Positions 17,363 to 24,966 of a DNA stretch of 64,000 nt are shown here, in pieces; within the stretch, counting starts at the first letter, position 1, and each line of letters begins with the position of its first letter. Source of the stretch: Mucilaginibacter xinganensis (GTDB lineage: Bacteria; Bacteroidota; Bacteroidia; Sphingobacteriales; Sphingobacteriaceae); the NCBI RefSeq assembly GCF_002257585.1, contig NZ_CP022743.1:2046001-2110000 (forward strand), given 5' to 3'. Position numbers and translations under genes: made by a program. The notes beneath the pieces were generated by a model that saw only the letters and a list, made by a program, of their open reading frames with translations, was not told the origin of the DNA and did no database searches.

Positions 17363-18901
17363 ATGAAATTAAAACTACTAATTATTTTTTTTACCCTTTT
17401 TAGTTTAAAAGGGTTTACGCAAAATGTTACCAAAGCCTTTAATGAGGTGAAAAATGTAACAGTCCGCAACATTGGAACCATCACCAAAAACAATGTTGTA
17501 AAAGGCTACTTTAGTTTTTATGAATTTGACAAAGCAGATAAAAAAAATATCATTTACAGGCTAAATTTATTGGATGAAAACTTAAATGACCTGGGGACAA
17601 AAGAAATTACGGGGCCCAAAGATTGGGAATTGGTAGGTAGTGGTTACGATGGAAATAACTTTTGCTTTAAATTCTACGACGATAAAAACCGGACATTTGA
17701 ATTAAAGGTTTACAACCAGGAAGCTAAGGAAGTAGCATCAAACTCTTTGAAAATCAACTATAAACCCAATAGTAATACTAAATACCAAAGCTACCGGCAA
17801 CTGGTTAACCCGGATATAAATATTTTGGATAACAATGGTTTTGTTGATTATACCTTTAATGACCCCAATGATGCTTTTATTATAAGCTATGCTGACGGAA
17901 ATTCTCAAAAAACGTGGCAGCAAACTTACGAGCCTGAAGGTAAGTCGAAATTTATGATCCCAACATTTTTAAATGGAAATGATCAAATGATTTTAACAGC
18001 AGTTGCCCGTGTTGAAAAAGGAATGTACAATGCAAAAACACAGCATACTATTTTGGCAAGCAACACAAAAACCGGTGATCAGCTTTTTGATGTATCAACA
18101 GAGTTTGATGATAACCATGTAGTGCCTGTTAATGCTATTTTTGAAGATGGGAAAGTTATAGTTATAGGGTTAAACTACAAAACAACTAAAACATTTACTA
18201 CAGCCCCGGATGGCATGGCCTTTTTAGAATTTGATAAAACAGGAAAACTCTTAAAAAGTAATTTTAAAACGTTTGAAGAATCACTGGGTAAGTACTTGCC
18301 GATTGAAGACCATAAGCTAAAAGATGGGTATTACCTGTATGTCCATGATATTGTACGAACCAGCAAAAACTCGAATCTGGTGATTGCCGAAAAATTTAAG
18401 AAGGCTGTTGATGCAGGGGGGATGGCGCTATCATTATTAGGTGGAAGAAGTGGTCCTATAAAACTTCAGTTAGAAAACATGCTGGTTTTAGAATATGATT
18501 TGAATGGAAATATATTACAAGCCAAAGAAATACCTAAAGCTAAGGGCAACACGCCTGTATTTCCCTCTTACGTAGGGTTTTTATCCCCATATCTTTTGGC
18601 TACAATTGCAAATGGATTTGGCTGGATGGATTATATGTATACCACAAAAAGTACGGATGGTAACAATATAACTTTTAGTTTTGTTGAGTATGACAGACTT
18701 GATGCCGATGCCAAAAAAACCCAAAATTTTGGACAAATAAAGTACAATAACGGTAAGTTAACGGTTGATAAGATCCCTGTAAAAAATGAAAAAGCAACCT
18801 TTTCGCGGTTACTTAGAGCCAAAACAAACCATGTACTGCAGGTGAATTACTTTAAGAAAGATAAGAAGCTAACCATGGATATGATCAAACTAAATAATTA
18901 A
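17363..18901 (+). CDS. Exported protein of unknown function
   Basis: A 512-aa protein with a clear signal peptide (MKLKLLIIFFTLFSLKGFTQ, cleavage after FTQ). The rest is strand-rich with repeated motifs of the type 'Y-x-hydrophobic-x-hydrophobic-LDENLN' (residues ~60-75), a KFYDDKNRTFELKVY strand and KLTMDMIKLN at the end, suggesting a beta-propeller-like or beta-sandwich periplasmic protein. No catalytic motif is apparent and I do not recognise the family. It lies directly behind the M48 protease and ends at a bidirectional terminator, so the two may work together at the cell envelope. Confidence 0.75.
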   Translation: MKLKLLIIFFTLFSLKGFTQNVTKAFNEVKNVTVRNIGTITKNNVVKGYFSFYEFDKADKKNIIYRLNLLDENLNDLGTKEITGPKDWELVGSGYDGNNFCFKFYDDKNRTFELKVYNQEAKEVASNSLKINYKPNSNTKYQSYRQLVNPDINILDNNGFVDYTFNDPNDAFIISYADGNSQKTWQQTYEPEGKSKFMIPTFLNGNDQMILTAVARVEKGMYNAKTQHTILASNTKTGDQLFDVSTEFDDNHVVPVNAIFEDGKVIVIGLNYKTTKTFTTAPDGMAFLEFDKTGKLLKSNFKTFEESLGKYLPIEDHKLKDGYYLYVHDIVRTSKNSNLVIAEKFKKAVDAGGMALSLLGGRSGPIKLQLENMLVLEYDLNGNILQAKEIPKAKGNTPVFPSYVGFLSPYLLATIANGFGWMDYMYTTKSTDGNNITFSFVEYDRLDADAKKTQNFGQIKYNNGKLTVDKIPVKNEKATFSRLLRAKTNHVLQVNYFKKDKKLTMDMIKLNN

Positions 18902-18960
18902 CTGTAACTGCTTATAGTTGACGTCTAATAGTTAATATTCCAATAGTTATATTTTTTTGA

Positions 18961-18991
18961 TACTCCTGGTAGCCTTGTGTTGCCAGGAGTA
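18961..18991. terminator. Bidirectional hairpin between convergent genes
   Basis: Perfect 9-bp stem tactcctgg / ccaggagta with T-runs on both outer sides. It serves the unknown exported protein gene (plus) and the chitinase gene (minus). Confidence 0.85.
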
Positions 18992-18997
18992 TTTTTG

Positions 18998-19987
18998 CTA
19001 ATAGGCCCTCATCTTGCCGCATGAGCAGGCACAGTTGGCATCGTTAATGCCAAAGCTCTTTAAAAAATATTGGTAAAACGCAATCCTGTCATTCATGCTG
19101 AATATGTTTTCGCCTTTGTTGCATTCAACTTCGCCATTTATAATGTTTATGGTCATACCGAATCCCGGCGTACGGTTTGCCGCTTTATCGGTGGAATTGG
19201 GCTGCCATTTACCTATCATAACATCATGTGCAGATGGTTTGGCGGTTTGCGGCGTCATCCAAAAATAGATGGCTGTTTTAAAGGCTACAACAGGGTCGGT
19301 CTCAACCAGGTTAGGATTATTGAGCAAGATTTTTTTATCGCCAAAAATACAGTCAGACGCATAACCATAGTTACCATTGTAACTTAGCTGTAAGGGCCCC
19401 CGGCCGTAGTACTTTTTGCCTGGAGCGGCAGGGTAGGTGTCATTATCGGATATATAAGGCAGCGAGGTATTCGCTTCGTGTACGTACATTAAGCCATCGT
19501 TGTATTTGCCGTTTTCACCATGCCGGGTTTCGTGTGCTACGTTTGCAAAAAAAGCAGCAAGTTCCTTTTTATTAGTATGCAAATCTTTTTCGCTGCAAAA
19601 GTTTCCGTAGTCAATAACATAACTGCTGTCGGGTTTCTTTTTGGCCCATTCTTCATTCCAGTCTTCATCCTGCCTGATAAGATCTGTCTTTCCGGTACGT
19701 TTATCTGTGCGGATAAATTGATAAATGGAAACGCCCCTCCTGGTTATTTTAATACTTATCTGGCTCATTTCCTTTAAGGCTTTAATAAATGATGCGTAAG
19801 TGTAAAATTTATCCCGCTGCGGGAATAATGCATTAAATTGCGATTCGCTTAAAAAACTTGTTACCTGCATTTTTTGGGTTTGCGTATTGATGACAGCAGC
19901 TTTGTTATTTGTGCCTACGCATTTTAAACTTAACAATGGTATGGCAGCAATTAAAAAGAGAGGGATTATAAAGAGGGGCTTTTTCAC
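18998..19987 (-). CDS. Chitinase-like glycoside hydrolase family 19 protein
   Basis: Endo-acting chitinase or lysozyme-like enzyme of 329 aa. The GH19 signature AHETRHGENG holds the probable catalytic acid Glu153; the second acidic residue is likely Glu171 in VHEAN. YYGRGPLQLSYNGNYG and the late ITINIINGE-like segment (MTINIINGEVECN) are also GH19 hallmarks. The start is GTG at 19985-19987 followed by a hydrophobic signal segment (residues 4-22); a Cys at 23 follows SLK, a poor lipobox, so either a secreted protein or an atypical lipoprotein. It may act on chitin or peptidoglycan-like substrates outside the cell. Confidence 0.9.
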   Translation of the reverse strand: MKKPLFIIPLFLIAAIPLLSLKCVGTNNKAAVINTQTQKMQVTSFLSESQFNALFPQRDKFYTYASFIKALKEMSQISIKITRRGVSIYQFIRTDKRTGKTDLIRQDEDWNEEWAKKKPDSSYVIDYGNFCSEKDLHTNKKELAAFFANVAHETRHGENGKYNDGLMYVHEANTSLPYISDNDTYPAAPGKKYYGRGPLQLSYNGNYGYASDCIFGDKKILLNNPNLVETDPVVAFKTAIYFWMTPQTAKPSAHDVMIGKWQPNSTDKAANRTPGFGMTINIINGEVECNKGENIFSMNDRIAFYQYFLKSFGINDANCACSCGKMRAY

Positions 19988-20182
19988 TTTGGTTTTGTTT
20001 TTCGGAAATTATGATCAAAATTAGCGGCATTCACAAATTGATAACAAATTTGAGAATTAATTTATATAACGTTTAAAATTAACTACTGTTTCTGTTTAGT
20101 AAAGTTTGTAACCTTTTACGTTTAAAACAGTACATACAAAATCAAAAGCATAAATTCGACTTTTGACAGCTGAAATTATTAA

Positions 20183-20746
20183 ATGAAGATATACACTAAA
20201 ACAGGCGATAAAGGATTCACATCACTAATTGGCGGCACACGTGTTGCCAAGCATCACATCCGTATTGAAAGTTATGGGACTGTTGACGAACTAAATTCAT
20301 TCATAGGACTGATAGCAGACCAGGATATCGCTTCACATGATAAAGAAATATTAAAACAAATACAGGACCGGCTGTTTACCATAGGGTCATCACTGGCTGC
20401 AGATCCCGAAAAATCAAGAATGGTAATACCTGATCTTAATTTGACCGATATTGAATTGCTGGAACAGGAAATGGATAGTATGAATGAACAATTACCTGAA
20501 CTAAGACATTTTATTTTGCCGGGAGGCAGCAGCACCATCTCCTATTGTCATATAGCGCGGTGTGTGTGCCGGCGTGCAGAAAGGATTACCGTACACCTTG
20601 CAGAAGAGAGTGCTGTAGATGAAAAAGTAAATGTCTATTTAAACAGGCTGAGTGATTACCTATTCATCCTGGCAAGGAAGATCGGTCATGAAAAACAGAT
20701 TCCCGAAAATAAATGGATTCCGAGAATTAATGGTTCGCAGCCTTAA
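20183..20746 (+). CDS. Cob(I)yrinic acid a,c-diamide adenosyltransferase, PduO type
   Basis: Transfers the adenosyl group of ATP to cob(I)alamin to give coenzyme B12. The 187-aa protein has the family N-terminus YTKTGDKGFTSLIGGTRV (ATP-binding), YGTVDELNSFIGL, and the helix CHIARCVCRRAERITVHL with the conserved Arg/Glu set. The ATG at 20183 gives the standard start MKIYTKTGDKG. No cobalamin riboswitch is visible upstream and no other B12 gene is nearby. Confidence 0.93.
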   Translation: MKIYTKTGDKGFTSLIGGTRVAKHHIRIESYGTVDELNSFIGLIADQDIASHDKEILKQIQDRLFTIGSSLAADPEKSRMVIPDLNLTDIELLEQEMDSMNEQLPELRHFILPGGSSTISYCHIARCVCRRAERITVHLAEESAVDEKVNVYLNRLSDYLFILARKIGHEKQIPENKWIPRINGSQP

Positions 20747-20823
20747 CCCCGGTCATTTAATTGCCGGTTTTTTAATTAACTATGGTCCATCAACCGCCAA
20801 CTGCAATTAAATGCAAAAAAATG

Positions 20824-20855
20824 TTGATAATCGAATAAAAAATATTATACTTTTG
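20824..20855 (+). promoter_or_regulatory. Promoter of the DUF2795 gene
   Basis: TTG at 20824-20826 and TACTTTTG at 20848-20855 match the -33 and -7 boxes of the Bacteroidetes housekeeping promoter, with 21 bases between. The start codon is 44 bases downstream. Confidence 0.6.
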
Positions 20856-20899
20856 CGAAAAAGTAAATTTACCGAACAAAAAATAAAATAAAAGAGAAT

Positions 20900-21121
20900 A
20901 TGTATTGGACACTTGAACTGGCATCGCACCTTGAAGATGCACCCTGGCCTGCAACCAAAGATGAATTGATTGACTATGCCATCCGTTCCGGAGCGCCTGT
21001 TGAGGTTATTGAAAACCTGCAAGCATTGGAGGATGATGGTGAGCCTTACGAGAATATTGAAGAGATATGGCCTGATTACCCTACAAAGGATGACTTCTTT
21101 TTTAACGAAGACGAGTATTAG
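20900..21121 (+). CDS. DUF2795 small acidic protein
   Basis: A 73-aa protein with very high Asp/Glu content. The motif WPATKDELIDYAIRSGAP followed by VIENLQALEDDGE and EEIWPDYPTKDDFFF is characteristic of the short DUF2795 proteins conserved across Sphingobacteriaceae. Function unknown. It has its own promoter and terminator and appears monocistronic. Confidence 0.88.
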   Translation: MYWTLELASHLEDAPWPATKDELIDYAIRSGAPVEVIENLQALEDDGEPYENIEEIWPDYPTKDDFFFNEDEY

Positions 21122-21137
21122 GCTACTCAAAATCAAC

Positions 21138-21164
21138 AAAAAACCTTGCTTTGCGAGGTTTTTT
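21138..21164 (+). terminator. Terminator after the DUF2795 gene
   Basis: 12-bp stem aaaaaaccttgc / gcgaggtttttt with one G-T pair and a 3-base loop, ending in a T-run, 17 bases after the stop codon. Confidence 0.85.
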
Positions 21165-21230
21165 CGTTTTTAGCACTTTTTGGAATGGTTTTAGTAAAGA
21201 GATAAAATTATCAACTAAAACTTTGCAACC

Positions 21231-21377
21231 ATGAGAAGCTTACTTTATTTAATCGCAGTTATCCTTGTAATAGGATGGGTATTAGGATTTTTTGTTTACA
21301 ATACAGGAGGTCTGATTCACATACTTTTAGTAATAGCTGTAGTTGCCCTTCTGTTGGGAATCATCAGGAGAGCATAG
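21231..21377 (+). CDS. Lmo0937-family small membrane protein
   Basis: A 48-aa ORF (ATG at 21231) starting MRSLLYLIAVILVIGWVLGF and ending LLLGIIRRA. Two hydrophobic helices are separated by VYNTGGLIH, the pattern of the Lmo0937 / DUF5670 family of tiny membrane proteins common in Bacteroidetes and Firmicutes. Role unknown, often stress-associated. Too short for ordinary ORF cut-offs but coding is well supported by the family match. Confidence 0.85.
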   Translation: MRSLLYLIAVILVIGWVLGFFVYNTGGLIHILLVIAVVALLLGIIRRA

Positions 21378-21402
21378 TTTTCAAGTCCCTTTATAACGGT
21401 CA

Positions 21403-21451
21403 TAGTCCATAGTTTGAATCAAATCAACTATCGGCTATGGCCCATGGACTA
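21403..21451. terminator. Inverted repeat between convergent small membrane protein gene and ispD
   Basis: Arms tagtccat (21403-21410) and atggacta (21444-21451) enclose further pairing (ccatag / ctatgg). The right arm overlaps the ispD stop codon. Confidence 0.45.
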
Positions 21452-22162
21452 ACGGCTTTTTAATATCATTTCTGCGATAGCAATATCCTCCGGAAAAGTG
21501 ATTTTAATGTTTTGGTAACTTCCTTCAACCAGGTTTATTTTTAAGCCTGTCTCCTCAACAACACTGGCATCATCAGTAAATTTTGTACTAAAAGATTGTA
21601 AGTAAGCATTTTTAATTTGCTCCGATTTGAATGTTTGCGGCGTTTGTACCAGGTAAACATCGTCGCGGATCAGGCTTTTCGAAATTCCATTTTCATGTAA
21701 TCTTACCGAATCCCTGCTTTTAATGGCTGTAACGGCGTTTCCATGCTCAGCGGCATGGAAGTATGATTTTTCAATAATGTCCTTGCTAATCAAAGGTCTT
21801 ACAGCATCGTGAACAGCAATGAGGGTGTTGGTGTTGTCTGGTATAATTTCCAGCCCATTTTTTACCGAATGGAATCGGGTTGCACCTCCGGTCACCAATT
21901 GGTGTGGCGTTTTGAAATTATAAGTTGTACAAAGCTGCTCCCAATACGAGTGATAATCAGCAGGAAGTACCAGGATAATAGCGGGAGTAAAAGCTGTTGA
22001 ATAAAATGCATCAATGGTATGCATTAATACGGGTTTGCCGTCGAGCAACAAAAATTGTTTTGGTATGGCCGACTGCATGCGTGTTCCCGACCCTCCGGCA
22101 ACTATTATAGCATACGCGGATTCGGTATGCGGGGGGTGTGATGTGGGTATTGCTGTAGCCAT
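21449..22162 (-). CDS. ispD: 2-C-methyl-D-erythritol 4-phosphate cytidylyltransferase
   Basis: Third enzyme of the non-mevalonate isoprenoid pathway; joins MEP and CTP. The 237-aa protein has AIIVAGGSGTRMQSAIPKQF (nucleotide binding), AVHDAVRPL and TDDASVVE, all diagnostic of IspD. The ATG at 22160-22162 is chosen over an upstream TTG because a TAnnTTTG box overlaps that region (22169-22176), making the TTG unlikely. A bifunctional IspDF fusion is excluded by length. Confidence 0.94.
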   Translation of the reverse strand: MATAIPTSHPPHTESAYAIIVAGGSGTRMQSAIPKQFLLLDGKPVLMHTIDAFYSTAFTPAIILVLPADYHSYWEQLCTTYNFKTPHQLVTGGATRFHSVKNGLEIIPDNTNTLIAVHDAVRPLISKDIIEKSYFHAAEHGNAVTAIKSRDSVRLHENGISKSLIRDDVYLVQTPQTFKSEQIKNAYLQSFSTKFTDDASVVEETGLKINLVEGSYQNIKITFPEDIAIAEMILKSR

Positions 22163-22168
22163 TATGAT

Positions 22169-22176
22169 CAAAGCTA
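22169..22176 (-). promoter_or_regulatory. TAnnTTTG box abutting the ispD start
   Basis: Minus-strand TAGCTTTG ends 6 bases before the ispD ATG, the same spacing as at the two plsC genes. Confidence 0.4.
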
Positions 22177-22204
22177 TAAATCAATCTCAAAAAAGCAAAA
22201 ATGA

Positions 22205-22234
22205 AAAGACCCCTTTAAGTTTAAAGAGGTCTTT
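22205..22234 (-). terminator. Terminator after queA
   Basis: Stem aaagaccccttt / aaagaggtcttt (11 of 12 paired) in the gap between the queA stop and the ispD start. Confidence 0.6.
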
Positions 22235-22276
22235 CTATATCTCATAAATCTGAAGTAAAAATTCAGAATTTTGAAA

Positions 22277-23326
22277 TTAAATGATCAGCATGGCATCGCC
22301 ATAGCTATAAAAACGATATTTTTCTTTTACTGCAACCTCGTAGGCATTCATCACATTTTCATAACCACCAAAAGCCGATACCATCATTAATAACGTGGAT
22401 TCAGGCGTATGAAAGTTAGTGATCATTGAGTTAGCAATGCTAAAGTCGTAGGGTGGAAAAATAAATTTGCTAGTCCAGTCGTTCGCTGGTTTCAATGTTT
22501 TATTTGCGGATACTGCTGATTCGATAGTGCGCATAGATGTTGTGCCAACTGCACAGATCCGGCTCTTTCGTTCAATGCCTCTGTTTACTATGTTTGCCTG
22601 TTTTTCTTCTATGATAAATTGTTCCGAATCCATTTTGTGCTTGGTAAGGTCTTCAACCTCAACCGGACGGAAAGTTCCCAAACCAACGTGAAGGGTTACT
22701 TCGGCAAATTCAACACCCTTAAGCTCCAGGCGCTTCATTAACTCGCGGCTAAAGTGCAAACCTGCAGTAGGAGCTGCAACAGCACCTTCGTGTTTTGCAA
22801 AAATAGTTTGGTAACGCTCTTTATCCTCTGTGGTAGCTTTACGTTTAATATATTTGGGAAGTGGCGTTTCGCCTAATATCTCAACATTCTTACGAAATTC
22901 TTCGTCAGTTCCGTCGAATAAAAATCGTATAGTGCGGCCACGTGAAGTGGTGTTATCAACAACTTCAGCAATTAAAAGATCGTCGTCGCCGAAATAAAGT
23001 TTGTTACCAACTCGGATCTTACGGGCCGGGTCAACCAAAACATCCCACAAACGCAATTCTTTATTTAATTCGCGTAATAAAAAAACTTCAATTGTTGCGC
23101 CGGTCTTTTCTTTATTACCGTACATGCGCGCAGGAAATACCTTGGTGTTATTAAGGATCATTACATCCTTGTCATCAAAATAATCCAACACATCTTTGAA
23201 TATTTTGTGCTCAATTTTGCCTGAATCGCGGTGTAATACCATTAATCGGGCTTCATCTCGTATCCCGGCGGGGGTATGGGCAATTAAAGATTCGGGCAGG
23301 TTGAATTTAAATTGAGATAATTTCAT
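22277..23326 (-). CDS. queA: S-adenosylmethionine:tRNA ribosyltransferase-isomerase
   Basis: Adds the epoxycyclopentane precursor to 7-aminomethyl-7-deazaguanine in tRNA during queuosine synthesis. The 349-aa protein begins [20 protein letters not shown] and contains [34 protein letters not shown] and [16 protein letters not shown], all QueA hallmarks. Length is normal. A TACATTTG promoter box is 28 bases upstream. Confidence 0.97.
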   Translation of the reverse strand: MKLSQFKFNLPESLIAHTPAGIRDEARLMVLHRDSGKIEHKIFKDVLDYFDDKDVMILNNTKVFPARMYGNKEKTGATIEVFLLRELNKELRLWDVLVDPARKIRVGNKLYFGDDDLLIAEVVDNTTSRGRTIRFLFDGTDEEFRKNVEILGETPLPKYIKRKATTEDKERYQTIFAKHEGAVAAPTAGLHFSRELMKRLELKGVEFAEVTLHVGLGTFRPVEVEDLTKHKMDSEQFIIEEKQANIVNRGIERKSRICAVGTTSMRTIESAVSANKTLKPANDWTSKFIFPPYDFSIANSMITNFHTPESTLLMMVSAFGGYENVMNAYEVAVKEKYRFYSYGDAMLII

Positions 23327-23353
23327 GTTAAAAGATATGAATTTTCAAGGGCG

Positions 23354-23361
23354 CAAATGTA
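23354..23361 (-). promoter_or_regulatory. Putative -7 promoter box for queA
   Basis: Minus-strand TACATTTG followed by CG matches TAnnTTTG and lies 27 bases before the queA ATG. No clear -33 box. Confidence 0.5.
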
Positions 23362-23570
23362 CGAATTATATTTAACTTTTTTTTGAATGAAACTATATAA
23401 CCTTGAATTGACCAAATATGTTTTTTTGATTACAAATATTCTGTTACAACCCTGGCGAATAGTGTGCTAATTGGTTGTATTAAATATCGGTTTTAAAAAC
23501 AATAAATGTTGTAACTTAATTGAAATATTACAGTCTTAATTTAAATACGCAATTATTAAGGATGATAGTC

Positions 23571-23582
23571 GGCCAGCTGGCC
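23571..23582. other. Perfect 12-bp GC-rich palindrome in the gap before the permease gene
   Basis: ggccagctggcc stands out in an AT-rich gap (23327-23620) about 40 bases before the permease ATG. It may be a regulator site or simply a small hairpin. Confidence 0.25.
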
Positions 23583-23620
23583 TGTAAATCTTTAGATGCC
23601 GGTGTAATCAAAATACTCAT

Positions 23621-24868
23621 ATGATATTTTTAAAACTTTTCAGGGAAAGCTTTTTATTCGCGTACGATGCATTACGGCAAAATAAGCTGCGTACTTTTCT
23701 GTCGTTACTTGGTGTCACCATTGGTATCTTTACAATTATTTCTGTTTTTTCGGCGGTTGATACGTTAAAGAATAATCTGCAAAAAAGTGTAAATAAACTC
23801 GGCAGTAACAGTATCTACATCCAAAAATGGCCCTGGGTAAATAATGAAGATTCACCGTGGTGGAAATACCTGCAGCGGCCTACTCCAAAGTTGCGTGAGT
23901 TTGATGATCTGCAAAGGCGCAGTCAAACCGCGCTGGCTGTTTCATACGAGATTAGTATTGATAACCGGATAGTAAAGTATCAAAGCAATACTGTTGATGG
24001 TGCTCAAATTGATGCTACAACACATGACCATGATAAAACCTGGAATTTTGACTTTGAAGACGGACGATACTTTACGGAGATGGAATCGCGCGCGGGCAGC
24101 CCTGTTACTGTAATTGGCCACGATATAGCAGCCAACCTTTTTCCTGATGGCGGGGCCGTTGGCAAGCAAATAAAAATAATGGGGCGTAACGTTACGGTAA
24201 TAGGTGTTTTTAAAAAGGAAGGGAATGACATTTTAGGAATATCTGACGATAAAGAAATTTTACTTCCGCTGAATTTTGCAAAAAATGTTATTGACGTTCA
24301 AAATGCAAACTACAACCCGCAGATTGTGGTGCGCGGAAAAGCAGGCATTACAGATATTGAAGTTGAAAGTGAGGTTAGGGGGCTGATGCGTTCAATAAGG
24401 CGTTTGGGCCCCGGAATAGAAGACAACTTTGCATTAAACAAAACTACCATACTTTCTAACCAGCTTGATATCGTTTTCGGCGTATTAAAAAAGGTGGGTT
24501 TTGTTATTGGTCTTTTTTCAATTTTGGTTGGCGGCTTTGGGATCGCTAACATTATGTTTGTATCTGTTAAGGAGCGTACCAATATAATTGGTATTCAAAA
24601 ATCACTGGGCGCAAAAAATTATTTCATCTTGCTGCAGTTTTTGATCGAATCAGTTGTATTATGTTTAATGGGAGGGATAATTGGTCTCAGTATGGTTTTC
24701 GGCGCAACTGCAGCCGTAAAGGCCGCAGCAGATATACAGGTGGTGCTCGATATGTCAAATATCATTTTTGGTGTCAGTCTTTCAATCGGTATCGGAATAA
24801 TATCAGGTATAATTCCTGCCTATTTTGCTGCCAGGCTTGATCCTGTTGAAGCAATAAGGTCCAACTAA
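23621..24868 (+). CDS. ABC transporter permease, MacB/FtsX type
   Basis: Membrane subunit of 415 aa with the family layout. One transmembrane helix near residues 20-45 (LSLLGVTIGIFTIISVF) is followed by a periplasmic MacB-type domain (about 50-280). Three C-terminal helices form the FtsX domain (GLFSILVGGFGIANIMFV, VLCLMGGIIGLSMVF, GIGIISGIIPAYFAA), ending ARLDPVEAIRSN. It probably exports a substrate with an ATPase like the one at 14.1 kb, but no partner is adjacent and none can be assigned. ATG at 23621. Confidence 0.9.
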   Translation: MIFLKLFRESFLFAYDALRQNKLRTFLSLLGVTIGIFTIISVFSAVDTLKNNLQKSVNKLGSNSIYIQKWPWVNNEDSPWWKYLQRPTPKLREFDDLQRRSQTALAVSYEISIDNRIVKYQSNTVDGAQIDATTHDHDKTWNFDFEDGRYFTEMESRAGSPVTVIGHDIAANLFPDGGAVGKQIKIMGRNVTVIGVFKKEGNDILGISDDKEILLPLNFAKNVIDVQNANYNPQIVVRGKAGITDIEVESEVRGLMRSIRRLGPGIEDNFALNKTTILSNQLDIVFGVLKKVGFVIGLFSILVGGFGIANIMFVSVKERTNIIGIQKSLGAKNYFILLQFLIESVVLCLMGGIIGLSMVFGATAAVKAAADIQVVLDMSNIIFGVSLSIGIGIISGIIPAYFAARLDPVEAIRSN

Positions 24869-24875
24869 GGTGTTA

Positions 24876-24958
24876 AGTTGTCCGGGAGATTAAAAATGGG
24901 AGTGTTATAACTATAGTTGCTTTTTTTTGACTTAATCAATTACTTCGGGACAATTCAG
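24876..24958. terminator. Probable shared terminator between convergent permease and kinase genes
   Basis: Imperfect arms aagttgtccgggag and cttcgggacaattc enclose a T8 run (24919-24926). Positioned between two convergent stop codons. Confidence 0.35.
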
Positions 24959-24966
24959 ACAATCAA

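Noticed and set aside
19988..20182. Cobalamin riboswitch in front of the adenosyltransferase gene
   Set aside because: The 195-base gap lacks the B12-box and the multi-stem fold expected.
14105..24868. ABC ATPase at 14.1 kb and MacB-like permease at 23.6 kb as one transporter operon
   Set aside because: They are 9 kb apart with many unrelated genes and terminators between; partnership is possible but the sequence does not show it.
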